The notes below the pieces were generated by a model. That model searched no databases and was not told the DNA's origin. It saw only the letters and a list, made by a program, of their open reading frames with translations. Below, piece by piece: positions 10,570 through 19,178 of a stretch of DNA of 57,195 bases. Origin of the DNA: a virus; the IMG/VR virus record IMGVR_UViG_3300042544_000814, positions 1-57,195 of that record; one strand, written 5' to 3'. The position numbers and the translations under genes were made by a program. How positions within the stretch are numbered: position 1 is the stretch's first letter; the number at the start of each line of letters is the position of its first letter.

Positions 10570-10735
10570 AATCTTTCTTTGTTTTCTTTTTAGCTATAAG
10601 GCTAACTTTGCTCAAGTGTTTTTCTGGACAAACCCATGTTACCTCTTTGGTTTCAGAGTATAGCCTTAAGCTAGGAACTACGGCCTTGCAGGTATGACAT
10701 GGGAACTGCCCACTATAAACTGTGTACTTAGACAT
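10562..10735 (-). CDS. small zinc-ribbon protein
   Basis: From ATG 10735 this gives 57 residues with a CHTC knuckle and a later CPEKH, so three cysteines plus a histidine could bind one zinc. The C-terminus is lysine-rich (AKKKTKKDYE). AAAGG lies six bases before this ATG, which is better than an upstream ATG at 10750. It overlaps recA by eight bases and the following nuclease by eight. Function unknown. Confidence 0.65.
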   Translation of the reverse strand: MSKYTVYSGQFPCHTCKAVVPSLRLYSETKEVTWVCPEKHLSKVSLIAKKKTKKDYE

Positions 10736-11738
10736 TATTAACCTTTGCAACTAGTGATTCGTATAGGTCTTTGTCTTCTTTTACCTTGTTGATAAATGCA
10801 TCTCTTCCCTGAAGCTTTGTACCGTCTTCAAGTTGATACCAGGCACCAGTTCTATTTACAAAACCAAGCATCTCTGCAGTATCTACTAGATCTGCAATAG
10901 AGTCAATTCCAATTAGGTCACCCCTATAGTAAAAGTCATACTCAGCACTGTCTCCAGGTGCAGACGTTTTAGAGTTAAGCACTTCCCAACGCACCTTACG
11001 ACCAACCTTCTGCTCAATTAGTTTATCTCCAACAGGAATCTTAGCTTTAATGGCCTGAGAGTCTGAGCTTGATGAGAATAACTTAACAATTGTAGACGAC
11101 ATGAACTGCGTTGTCAACCCACCAGTTGGTGCTGCTTGGGTATATGTAGCCTGAATGTTATTACGTGCCTGAGAGATAGCAACTACTAGTGCAGGCTTTT
11201 CACGATTGTTTGCATAGTTAAGCATTAGCCATGCATGCTTTAGATCCTTAGACTCTGCACCAATCTGCTTAGTCTGGTCTAGTGCCTTTAGTTCATCAGA
11301 GTCTTTCTCGAAGTATACTGCTGGCAATAGCGAGCTAATGCTGTCAATAACAATGATGTCTACGCCAGCCTGAAGTAGGGCAACGCCAACATCTACCATG
11401 TCATTGATGCTTCTTGCCTCTGAGTAGATGAGCTGACTAGTATCGACACCAAGCTTCTTTGCCCACTCTTCGTCATAAGACATCTCAGCATCTACCCAGG
11501 CACAAAGCTTACCTTCCTTCTGTGCCATACCAATCATTTGCAGACATAGCGATGACTTAGCACTAGACTTACTACCCCAAAGTAGTACCTGACGACCATA
11601 TGGAAAACCACCGCCTAGTGCCCTATTAAGACCAGCACTTGGTGTTGGCTGTAGCTCAGTTGTGATACCCTCTCCATTGCTCAGCCTCTTCCTAATCTTA
11701 GGGTCAAGCTGTGCCATTGCTTCTTCAATTGTTGTCAA
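10728..11738 (-). CDS. recA: RecA-like recombinase with variant P-loop
   Basis: Strand-exchange ATPase. It has a Walker A-like GSKSSAKS (residues 55-62), the WVDAE segment with the activating Glu85, Walker B IIVIDSISSL (Asp132), and L2-like sequence around QAAPTGGLTTQF. Length of 336 residues is close to bacterial RecA. The second P-loop glycine (GPESSGKT in bacterial RecA) is alanine here, which is unusual. The start is TTG at 11738 with GGAGG six bases upstream, overlapping the end of dnaE by 14 bases. Likely used for recombination-dependent replication and repair. Confidence 0.92.
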   Translation of the reverse strand: MTTIEEAMAQLDPKIRKRLSNGEGITTELQPTPSAGLNRALGGGFPYGRQVLLWGSKSSAKSSLCLQMIGMAQKEGKLCAWVDAEMSYDEEWAKKLGVDTSQLIYSEARSINDMVDVGVALLQAGVDIIVIDSISSLLPAVYFEKDSDELKALDQTKQIGAESKDLKHAWLMLNYANNREKPALVVAISQARNNIQATYTQAAPTGGLTTQFMSSTIVKLFSSSSDSQAIKAKIPVGDKLIEQKVGRKVRWEVLNSKTSAPGDSAEYDFYYRGDLIGIDSIADLVDTAEMLGFVNRTGAWYQLEDGTKLQGRDAFINKVKEDKDLYESLVAKVNNV

Positions 11739-14700
11739 TTACATCCTCCATTATGATTGTTCCATCTTTTGTTTTACCAAATTCAAATTTGTATGGCTGT
11801 CCTTCTTTGATTTTCATGTAAGCTTTAGGAAAAGCCGTAGGGAATACCGTAACAGAGTGAAGCTCCCTAGTTGCATCTGCCAAAGTTAGCGATGCCATCT
11901 TTTTGCCAGCCTTGGTAATGCGTGGCTTGAATGCCACCACATACATCTCTTCTTCTTTATAGGGCAACTGCTTATAGTTTAAGAACTTTACCAGTGCGGA
12001 GTCATTCCCCTTTATCTCATCAGCTGGGATAGCAGAAATAATCCTGTTATCACTAGCCAATAGAAGGTACGTACGGCCTGGCTCAATTGCAGTTTGCTCT
12101 TCATCAAAGATACCCACGCTTCCCGTCTTGTCTAGAATCTCAATACGTGACCAACCAGAGCCACGCTTAATTGCCTTAACCATACCCATAAGGATGAAGG
12201 ACCCCTTCTCCTCAAACTCTTCTACATCATTGATAAATGCGTAGTAGTGAGAAGGAATGTTAATATTAAACTCTGGAAGGTTTAGGTATTCGTAAAGATT
12301 CTCCCTGACCTCTTGATCATTCCTAGGATTATCATCAAAGGTTGCAGCACCGATTAGCCTTAGAGCCTGTAGTGCACGACTGTTTACTCCATTACCCTTG
12401 CCAAAAGAGAACTCCTCTAGCTCCTTGTAAGAGCGGAATGGTCTATGTGCAATATACTTCTGTGCAATATTATCACTAATAAACTTAATAGACGACAGAC
12501 CAAACCTAATTCCCTTACCTTCAATCTTAAAGTCCATGTCGGACTCATTGATGTGTGGAAGACGAATGGGAATGTTCATACGCTTGGCCTCGATCAAGTA
12601 CTCTGTGCGAGCATCCTTATCCTTTTCATTCTTAAGAATGGAGTACATAAACTCAATTGGGTAATACTTCTTTAGCCATGCGGTCCAGTATGAAAGGGTG
12701 CTGTAAGCCACAGCATGAGACTTGTTAAAAGAGTATCCAGCATGTGCCTCAAAGTCCGTCCAGAGCTCTTCTGCGACCTCTGGGCGTACATATTCTGATG
12801 CTCCCTTTACGAACCTATCCCTAAACTGGTCGAACTCCTTGGCATCTTTCTTCTTACCAATGATCTTACGAACCTTGTCAGCCTCAGCCATTGACATACC
12901 GCCAAGTTCTGTACAAGCCTGCATAACTTGTTCCTGATACAAGATACAGCCATAGGTCTCAGCAGTGAACTGCTTCATCTTGACGTGGTGATACGCAATG
13001 TTCTGCTTACCGTGCTTACGAAGAATGTAGTCTTTACCAATGGTATTCATAGCACCTGGACGAACCAAAGCGTTAGAGGCTGCAAGCTCTGCAAAGTTCT
13101 TGACACCCATCTTGACCAGCAAATTAGTATACGGTGTAGCTTCACATTGGAATACGCCCTTGGTATAACCAGAAGAAAGCATATCATAAACGCTTGAATC
13201 TTCCATGTCTAGCTCAAGCAGATTGATCTCTCTGCCAGACCTATCCTTAATAATATCAAGAGTGTCACGTAATACTGATAATGTCTTTAGCCCTAGTGCG
13301 TCAATCTTAATTAGACCAATACGCTCTGCCTCTTGCATGTCTACAGCTACCACTGGGATTCTTCCACCACTACCTGGAGACTGACGAGTTTCCATTGGGG
13401 CAAACTTAAAGATTGGAGACTTGGAGGTTACAACACCAGCAGCATGAATACCAGTGCCACGAATACGACCACGGAGCTGATCTCCATACTGCTCAATCTC
13501 TGGATACTTCTCACGGAACCATGCAGCCTGCTTAGAGGTGCAGTAGTCATCCCAGGTATCAACAACCTTCATAACTTTATTAACGTCTGTTAGTGGAATG
13601 TGTAGCACACGTGCAATGTCTCGCACAACACCCTTGTCTTTGAACTCAAGGAAGGTAGCAATAGATGCAACATGTCGATACTGTCTGACAAGATAGTCTT
13701 TAACCTCTTCACGACGTGAATCCTGGATGTCTGTATCAATATCTGGAAAGTCGTTACGCTCTGGATTAATAAAACGGAAGAACAATAAGCCATGTGGGAT
13801 TGGGTCAATGTCTGTAATCTCTAGGGCATAGCATAGCAAGGACCCTGCAGCAGAACCACGACCTGGTCCTACCATAATGCCTTCCTTCTTTGCCCATGAA
13901 ATCATATTACGAACAACCAAAAAGTATGGTCCAAAGTTCTTGTCCTCAATAACCTTAAGCTCTTCATCTAGCCTAGCAAGATACTCGTCAGATAGAACTC
14001 CACGCTTCTCTAGACCTGCTACAGCAAGCTCTCTAAGCTCTTTGTTCGGGTTCTGATACTGTACTGGGAGTAGGTCAAGGTAATCCTTGATGTCGTAGTC
14101 CTGAATCTTGTTAGCAATTTCCTGTGTGTGCTTATACATATCCTCACGATCAATACCCTGCGACTTCATCGCATTGTGCATCTCTTCATCTGATAGGAGG
14201 TGGATGTCGTATTCGCTAAAGCTAATGTCACGGTCTCCATAAAGATACTGAAGTCTATCTACAAGATTGTCGAACTTGGTTGACTTCTCATAGGTTGAAT
14301 CCTTTTGGACCTTGTTTGAGTATGTGTTTAGTACTAGCTTAAGTTCCTGGATCTCTTTCTGTCCAGTGTGTGCGTGGTGGCAGTCTGGAGTTACAACAGC
14401 CTTTACTCCAAACTCATCTGCCAAGGCAAGCAACTGCTTGTTAACCTCTGCAGGGTTATGTGGCATAACCTCAATGTAGTAATCATCTTTGAATACACGC
14501 TTGTGCCACTCAATAATTCTCTTTGCTTCCGCAAACTCCTCAGCCTCAATGGCTTTGGCTAGGGCACCAGAGAGGCACCCAGAAAGAACAATAAGTCCCT
14601 CTGAGTACTTCTCTAGTACCTCGTAGTCGATACGTGGCTTCTTGTAATAACCTTCAGTCCACGCAATCTCGTTGAGCTTGTTTAGATTCTCAAGCCCAGC

Positions 14701-15000
14701 TTCATCCTTGGCAAGAACGATAATGTGATTGTAGACAAGATCAAGCAGACCCTCACGCTCTTGCTTGTCTCTCTGATCGAACCTGTCTGCAGTAATGTAT
14801 CCTTCTACACCAAGGATTGGTCTAATGCCCTGCTCCTTTGCAGCACGATAGAACTCCCTGTGCCCAGACAACGAACCGTGGTCTGTGATAGCAAGAGAGG
14901 TCATGCCTAGCTCCTTAGCACGTTCAACGTACTCTAGAGGCGTAGCAATTCCATCAAATAGGCTGTAATGGGTGTGAACATGTAGACCAATGTAGCTCAT
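11725..15000 (-). CDS. dnaE: DNA polymerase III alpha subunit (DnaE-type)
   Basis: Replicative C-family polymerase of 1091 residues. The N-terminal PHP domain shows its metal-site motifs: HVHTHYS (7-13), TDHGSL (near 40), and PDCHHA (near 207). The palm contains GPGRGSAAGS (about residue 377) and the catalytic FPDIDTD (about 418-424), with a third carboxylate region near IKIDALGL. Helix-hairpin-helix-like and OB-fold regions follow at the C-terminus. No beta clamp or loader is visible here, so host clamp proteins probably serve. It starts nine bases after the SSB-like gene and is followed by recA. Confidence 0.96.
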   Translation of the reverse strand: MSYIGLHVHTHYSLFDGIATPLEYVERAKELGMTSLAITDHGSLSGHREFYRAAKEQGIRPILGVEGYITADRFDQRDKQEREGLLDLVYNHIIVLAKDEAGLENLNKLNEIAWTEGYYKKPRIDYEVLEKYSEGLIVLSGCLSGALAKAIEAEEFAEAKRIIEWHKRVFKDDYYIEVMPHNPAEVNKQLLALADEFGVKAVVTPDCHHAHTGQKEIQELKLVLNTYSNKVQKDSTYEKSTKFDNLVDRLQYLYGDRDISFSEYDIHLLSDEEMHNAMKSQGIDREDMYKHTQEIANKIQDYDIKDYLDLLPVQYQNPNKELRELAVAGLEKRGVLSDEYLARLDEELKVIEDKNFGPYFLVVRNMISWAKKEGIMVGPGRGSAAGSLLCYALEITDIDPIPHGLLFFRFINPERNDFPDIDTDIQDSRREEVKDYLVRQYRHVASIATFLEFKDKGVVRDIARVLHIPLTDVNKVMKVVDTWDDYCTSKQAAWFREKYPEIEQYGDQLRGRIRGTGIHAAGVVTSKSPIFKFAPMETRQSPGSGGRIPVVAVDMQEAERIGLIKIDALGLKTLSVLRDTLDIIKDRSGREINLLELDMEDSSVYDMLSSGYTKGVFQCEATPYTNLLVKMGVKNFAELAASNALVRPGAMNTIGKDYILRKHGKQNIAYHHVKMKQFTAETYGCILYQEQVMQACTELGGMSMAEADKVRKIIGKKKDAKEFDQFRDRFVKGASEYVRPEVAEELWTDFEAHAGYSFNKSHAVAYSTLSYWTAWLKKYYPIEFMYSILKNEKDKDARTEYLIEAKRMNIPIRLPHINESDMDFKIEGKGIRFGLSSIKFISDNIAQKYIAHRPFRSYKELEEFSFGKGNGVNSRALQALRLIGAATFDDNPRNDQEVRENLYEYLNLPEFNINIPSHYYAFINDVEEFEEKGSFILMGMVKAIKRGSGWSRIEILDKTGSVGIFDEEQTAIEPGRTYLLLASDNRIISAIPADEIKGNDSALVKFLNYKQLPYKEEEMYVVAFKPRITKAGKKMASLTLADATRELHSVTVFPTAFPKAYMKIKEGQPYKFEFGKTKDGTIIMEDVIDNN

Positions 15001-15009
15001 AGACTATTC

Positions 15010-15666
15010 TTACCAATCCATGTTGGTAGCTGATCCAGCACTTGGTCCATCAAAACCAAGGTAGAAAGCTTCCTGCTCTGCATACGGAATCTTGTTCAGT
15101 GCAGACTCTAGTGGAAATGGTCGAACATCCTTCCAGTCGAAAGGCTCGCTGTCTGGAGTAGAAGGTAGAAGAGTGTAGCTGGTCTCAGTTCCCTGACCGT
15201 TACGCTTTACCTTCCAGGTTAGGTTTGAGATGCTACCAGTGTCAATAGCATACTCACGAATGTTGTTGAATGCTGACTGCTTGGATACTCCCATAGACCA
15301 GATTGCAACATATGGGTCCTCTAGACCATCGTCAACTAGTACGTTGCAGTAAAAACGCATACGTGCTCGCCAACCAGCCTTTGGATCCTTGCGGTGCATC
15401 TCTTCTGCCCAGTCACGACCCTCGTCGTCCATGGTGTCTACAGCCTTACGCTTGTAGTCCTTTGGGTTAGTGTGCTCCTTAACAACCAGGGCAAGGCCTC
15501 GCTCCTCAGAGTAGTTTGGGCTATCCTCATCCAACTCTTCAATAAAACGAATCTTTACTGCCTGGCCATCAGCCAGCTTTAGCCAACGAACCTTGGCCTT
15601 GCTCTCATCATACTTTGGCTTATCAAGTAGTGCATTGATATTCTTTAGCCCTTTTACTACGCTCAT
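15010..15666 (-). CDS. putative single-stranded DNA-binding protein
   Basis: A 218-residue protein between primase and polymerase. It has a basic, aromatic-containing N-terminal segment (KAKVRWLKLADGQAVKIRF), a mixed OB-like beta region with WRARMRFYCNVLV, and an acidic-aromatic C-terminus ending NMDW, a feature often used by SSBs to recruit partners. It lacks a canonical bacterial SSB signature, so the gp32-like role is inferred from layout and position. AAGGAG precedes the ATG by four bases. Confidence 0.6.
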   Translation of the reverse strand: MSVVKGLKNINALLDKPKYDESKAKVRWLKLADGQAVKIRFIEELDEDSPNYSEERGLALVVKEHTNPKDYKRKAVDTMDDEGRDWAEEMHRKDPKAGWRARMRFYCNVLVDDGLEDPYVAIWSMGVSKQSAFNNIREYAIDTGSISNLTWKVKRNGQGTETSYTLLPSTPDSEPFDWKDVRPFPLESALNKIPYAEQEAFYLGFDGPSAGSATNMDW

Positions 15667-15689
15667 TTTTCTCCTTGTATTTTGGTGTT

Positions 15690-16634
15690 TTAGTTTAGCA
15701 TGGCAGCAATAGATTTGTCAAACGATTCGTCTAAAGACTTTATCGCATCATCATCCATATCGCCAATATCTTTATATTGTTTATCTAGTTTGATAACAGT
15801 AACACGAGGTCCAAGCCTTTCAGCTATTCTGTCTTTCATGTTACCGCCTGCTTCATCATTGTCTGCAATAACAATTACGCTATTGAAGTATTTTTGTAGT
15901 AGGTCTGTTTGGTAGTTGGATACGTTTGCTCCTAGAGTTGCTACCGCTGCGAATCCGCATTGGTCTAGTCTTATGGCATCAAACGATGACTCAACTACAT
16001 AAACTTTATTTGATGACTTAACCCTATGAAGGTTAAATAGGACTTTGCTCTTGGGCATGCCTGGAGTATTCTTAAAATCTTTGCCTTCAACAGATCTGCC
16101 GACAAAGCCAATTTCCATGCCGTCTGGAGAGTGTACAGGTATAGTCACCATGTCTTGCTTCTCAGAATAGCCCAGAGCGAACTTCTTAATCGAATCTTCT
16201 GTAATGGATCTGCCAGAGTAATACCTCATGGCTCTTGGTGAATCCAGTGCTTGCTGATTTAGTCTCTTGATCAGAACCTGGTCGTACTGAGTATACATAG
16301 GCTTTTCAACTAGATTCTTGGATACCGCATCTAGGATAGAGGACTCTTGCTCTTTGCTCTTAATAAACCTAGCAGACTCAAAGTATGTTCTGCCAGAGGT
16401 GTGCATAACTAGCTGGATAAGATCTGTGACGTGCTGACATGAGAAGCAGAAGAACACACCACTGTGTTTGTCTACCTCACCAGCAGGAGTTCTGCTGTTG
16501 CCGTGAAATGGGCAAAATATAATATAGTCAGAATCTACTTCTGACTCAATGTCTAGGCCTGCTCCCGTGAGAACTCTTTTAATTTGTTCTGGGCTATATA
16601 AATTGCCTTTGTTTCGTCTATTCCCGTTATCCAT
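15690..16634 (-). CDS. DnaG-type primase (CHC2 zinc finger plus TOPRIM)
   Basis: Primase that makes RNA primers for the replication fork. The zinc finger is visible as Cys41, His44, Cys63 and Cys66 (FCPFHG and FFCFSC). The TOPRIM core has Glu215 (VVESSFDA) and Asp258/Asp260 (IADNDEAGG). At 314 residues it lacks the C-terminal helicase-binding domain of bacterial DnaG. The only usable start, ATG 16634, lies 82 bases inside the upstream gene; residues 14-30 (SPEQIKRVLTGAGLDIE) look like a normal primase N-terminus, so the overlap seems real. Confidence 0.92.
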   Translation of the reverse strand: MDNGNRRNKGNLYSPEQIKRVLTGAGLDIESEVDSDYIIFCPFHGNSRTPAGEVDKHSGVFFCFSCQHVTDLIQLVMHTSGRTYFESARFIKSKEQESSILDAVSKNLVEKPMYTQYDQVLIKRLNQQALDSPRAMRYYSGRSITEDSIKKFALGYSEKQDMVTIPVHSPDGMEIGFVGRSVEGKDFKNTPGMPKSKVLFNLHRVKSSNKVYVVESSFDAIRLDQCGFAAVATLGANVSNYQTDLLQKYFNSVIVIADNDEAGGNMKDRIAERLGPRVTVIKLDKQYKDIGDMDDDAIKSLDESFDKSIAAMLN

Positions 16635-16879
16635 TCGCTCTTTTTCTTTCCTACGTATACTCCATAAATACTTAATTCAAATTCAAAATACTGTTTCTGT
16701 TGATTATAGTTTAGCGTAAAGTCTGGATTTATGTCAACCCTTGGCACGTATCCAGACAATTTCATTTCAGTTATTAATAGCTGTTGATACTCAAATCTAA
16801 GACGTGCTATAGCTGAATCATCATGAATGTTGCCATCCAGATGAAACCTCCTAATAGGTTTGTGGTGCAAATTGTCCAT
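16553..16879 (-). CDS. conserved phage protein between helicase and primase
   Basis: A 108-residue protein with a long helix (IARLRFEYQQLLITEMKLSG) followed by beta strands (FTLNYN, YFEFELSIYGVYVGKKKSEW). No catalytic motif. The pattern is one I associate with actinophage replication regions, but its function is unknown. The ATG is preceded by TATAAT five bases upstream and no ribosome-binding site, suggesting leaderless expression. Its 3' end overlaps the primase gene by 82 bases in another frame. Confidence 0.7.
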   Translation of the reverse strand: MDNLHHKPIRRFHLDGNIHDDSAIARLRFEYQQLLITEMKLSGYVPRVDINPDFTLNYNQQKQYFEFELSIYGVYVGKKKSEWITGIDETKAIYIAQNKLKEFSREQA

Positions 16880-16884
16880 ACACC

Positions 16885-16890
16885 ATTATA
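16885..16890 (-). promoter_or_regulatory. -10-like TATAAT, probable leaderless start
   Basis: TATAAT lies in the 12-base gap between dnaB and the next gene, with five bases (GGTGT) to the ATG at 16879. No ribosome-binding site is seen. Confidence 0.45.
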
Positions 16891-16891
16891 C

Positions 16892-18112
16892 CTACTTATC
16901 TTCAAAGTCCTTGTAGCGATACCAGCCTTTATCGAAGTCTACCTGAACCAGGAAGTCTCCCATAAATCCGTTACGGTTCTTTCTAAAGACACACTCAATA
17001 ATGTCTGAATTGGTTCCACGACCTAGTGCAAGGACCCAGTCAGCATCGTAAGCAATCTGACGTGACCAGGCAGTCTGTCCTAGAGTAGGAACAGTGTCAA
17101 GTTTAGTAACGTCGTCTGGCGTTGCCGATGAGATTGCAATGATTGGGACTTCTTCTCCAATTGCCATTAGCTTTAGCTCACGTGACAAGTTCTTCATTCG
17201 TACCGTCTCATTATCTGACTTCTGATTTGGGCTCATTAGCTGTAGGTAGTCTACGATAACAAAGTCTGGTCTATACTGATCAATCTTACCACGCAAGACA
17301 GATGGAGTAATTTCTCCACCAGTGTCATTAGAGATAATGTGAAACTCTGGCTTGCCTTCAAGTGCCTTAGAGTGCCAACGCTTCAGATCCTCAATCTCAA
17401 TATCTCCATTAGCAAGCTTTCTGTGTGACCACAGCCCCTCTCCCATAATTGCAAAGACACGGTTACGAACCTCAGTCTCACTCATCTCAAGGCTGATAAC
17501 CATAGGAGACTTGCCCTGCTTCCATGCCTGTACTGCAAAGTATAATGATAGCCAAGACTTACCAATACCAGGGTAAGCAAGCATAACTCCAAGCTGTCCT
17601 GGCATAATTCCAGATGGCAGATAGTTGTCAAAACCTGGAAGGCCAGTCTTAATTCCAAGCACACCAAGCTCTTGCTGCTTCTGTACGTTTTCATAGTATG
17701 CAACTGCAGACTGAAGATCTGTAGCATCAATGTCACGGATTACTGAGGTATTTTTCTTTAGCTCTGATGTTTTGGCAATTAGCGATTCGAGGACCTGTAC
17801 GCCCCTTCCGTCCTGAACATCTGTTGCTGCAGATACCAGAATTTGCTTGAGGCTGGTCTGAAGATACTCTGCCTGTAGCTCTTCTAGGTGGTGCTTGGTT
17901 GCACCAACTCCGTCTACTGGCGAGAAGTCTCTAAACTTTTCAACCACCAATGTCTTTGGTGGAACTGACCCATTCGTCTCAGTATACTTACGAATGAACT
18001 CCCAGATGTCAGTGTGAGTACGCAAGATTGACTCAACGTTTGCCTGCAATAGGACATGTACCTGCTTGTCCTCAAGGACTGCTGATATCAGTCTATCTTC
18101 TGTATTACTCAC
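16892..18112 (-). CDS. DnaB-like replicative helicase
   Basis: Hexameric RecA-fold helicase of 406 residues. The N-terminal domain is short. The linker GIKTGLPGFDNYLPSG leads to Walker A AYPGIGKS (179-186), a SLEM motif (near 207-210), Walker B FVIVDYLQL (Asp288), and a late motif with TAWSRQIAYDADWVL. The start is GTG at 18112, overlapping the upstream gene by eight bases. It works with the primase and DnaE encoded just downstream. Confidence 0.94.
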   Translation of the reverse strand: MSNTEDRLISAVLEDKQVHVLLQANVESILRTHTDIWEFIRKYTETNGSVPPKTLVVEKFRDFSPVDGVGATKHHLEELQAEYLQTSLKQILVSAATDVQDGRGVQVLESLIAKTSELKKNTSVIRDIDATDLQSAVAYYENVQKQQELGVLGIKTGLPGFDNYLPSGIMPGQLGVMLAYPGIGKSWLSLYFAVQAWKQGKSPMVISLEMSETEVRNRVFAIMGEGLWSHRKLANGDIEIEDLKRWHSKALEGKPEFHIISNDTGGEITPSVLRGKIDQYRPDFVIVDYLQLMSPNQKSDNETVRMKNLSRELKLMAIGEEVPIIAISSATPDDVTKLDTVPTLGQTAWSRQIAYDADWVLALGRGTNSDIIECVFRKNRNGFMGDFLVQVDFDKGWYRYKDFEDK

Positions 18113-18413
18113 TTAGCCACTCTTTCGCCCTACGTCGTCTCTCAATACGTTCTTCGCTATCCTGATCTATACGAGACTTGGCATCTATCAGGTTGTTAAT
18201 TTGCCCTGCAAAATTTTTCCAGGTTGGTGCTGAATGCACATCGAAATAATATTCTAACATCTCATAGCACTTTTGTAAACCATAAGAGTCTATAATTGCA
18301 TCGGCTGCCCAGGCTTCCGCCCATCGATTTAAATTTGGCTTTGCATCATACTTGAATTGATAATGCTTTTCAAACTTGCTGAGCAAAGCCATTTGGTCTT
18401 TGCGATCAGCCAT
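18105..18413 (-). CDS. small helical protein, possible helicase loader
   Basis: A 102-residue all-helical, Trp- and Tyr-rich protein (NRWAEAWAADAI, YEMLEYYFDVHSAPTWKNFAG) with a very basic C-terminus (ERIERRRRAKEWL). It overlaps the helicase gene by eight bases. Small helical proteins directly upstream of phage DnaB-type helicases often act as loaders or replication-initiation partners; here the role is inferred only from position. GAGG precedes the ATG. Confidence 0.6.
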   Translation of the reverse strand: MADRKDQMALLSKFEKHYQFKYDAKPNLNRWAEAWAADAIIDSYGLQKCYEMLEYYFDVHSAPTWKNFAGQINNLIDAKSRIDQDSEERIERRRRAKEWLSE

Positions 18414-18674
18414 TTACTTTGCCTCTACCTCAGCAGATGCTTCCTTGACCTTGCTTGATAGCTTTTCTTCAACAAATGAGTAGACTCTCTCAAAAGCATC
18501 ATTGATGTTTTCTCCGTCTCGCTTGTTGTCGCTAACGCTTAGATCAATTCTAAGCGACTGAAAATTTCCTAGGTTTAGTGTATAGCCCAAACCAACTGTT
18601 ACCTTTGTCTCTTCGTTATTCATACCCATCTCTTTCTTAGATTGATTCTGCCCAGACTGGGATAAATCTTCCAT
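18414..18674 (-). CDS. conserved phage protein of unknown function
   Basis: An 86-residue protein. A polar N-terminal extension precedes a compact beta-rich core (KVTVGLGYTLNLGNF, then SLRIDLSVSDNKR) and a helix (NDAFERVYSFVEEKL) with an acidic end. ATG 18674 has GAGGA six bases upstream and overlaps the previous gene by 38 bases. A start at ATG 18623, with AAAGAG six bases upstream and no overlap, is an alternative that removes the polar extension. It stops one base before the next gene. No function recognised. Confidence 0.65.
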   Translation of the reverse strand: MEDLSQSGQNQSKKEMGMNNEETKVTVGLGYTLNLGNFQSLRIDLSVSDNKRDGENINDAFERVYSFVEEKLSSKVKEASAEVEAK

Positions 18675-19167
18675 CGTCAGTCCTCGTATAAGTCAGTATA
18701 CCATCGCCCATTCTCCGTGTCAACTCTTGTGATGAAGGAGTTATATCGTTAGTAATCAACTTATCTTTTCTTGGCCTACCCATATGGTAGGAAGCAAGTA
18801 TATCACGAATATCTCTTACTTGTGATTCAGAGTAATAACTTCTTACCTGCCATCCAGTTGCCCCACCCTTTTGAGATCCTGTTGGATGTGGAATTATGCC
18901 ACGCTTCATTAAGTTTGGCAAGTACTTCTTGTGCCTATTTACTAGCTGTGCCGTCTCACCAACAGTGTAGGCACGTTCCCTGTTTTTCTTAAAGTCTGAT
19001 ATTAGGCAGCTTTCTATTTGATCTTTTGTAATATTGTAAACAGACATAATTCCGTTTGACTTATTCAAGTGATGTATCCTGACTAGGCTACCGTTTAAAA
19101 ACCATACCTTTTTACTTCCAGGAATTACTGGTGCATTGTTATATGCTTCCATGTCTATTAATGCCAT
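18637..19167 (-). CDS. MerR-like / winged-helix DNA-binding protein
   Basis: A 176-residue protein. Residues about 66-125 (AYTVGETAQLVNRHKKYL, then KRGIIPHPTG, then YYSESQVRDIRDIL) follow the MerR/excisionase pattern of helix-turn-helix, wing, then helix. The N-terminus contains a WFLNGSLVRIHHLNKSNG segment of unknown fold, and the C-terminus has GRPRKDKL, an AT-hook-like element. As first gene of the replication block it may be a regulator or origin-binding protein. GGAAAG lies six bases before the ATG. Confidence 0.72.
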   Translation of the reverse strand: MALIDMEAYNNAPVIPGSKKVWFLNGSLVRIHHLNKSNGIMSVYNITKDQIESCLISDFKKNRERAYTVGETAQLVNRHKKYLPNLMKRGIIPHPTGSQKGGATGWQVRSYYSESQVRDIRDILASYHMGRPRKDKLITNDITPSSQELTRRMGDGILTYTRTDDGRFIPVWAESI

Positions 19168-19178
19168 GGCAAACTTTC

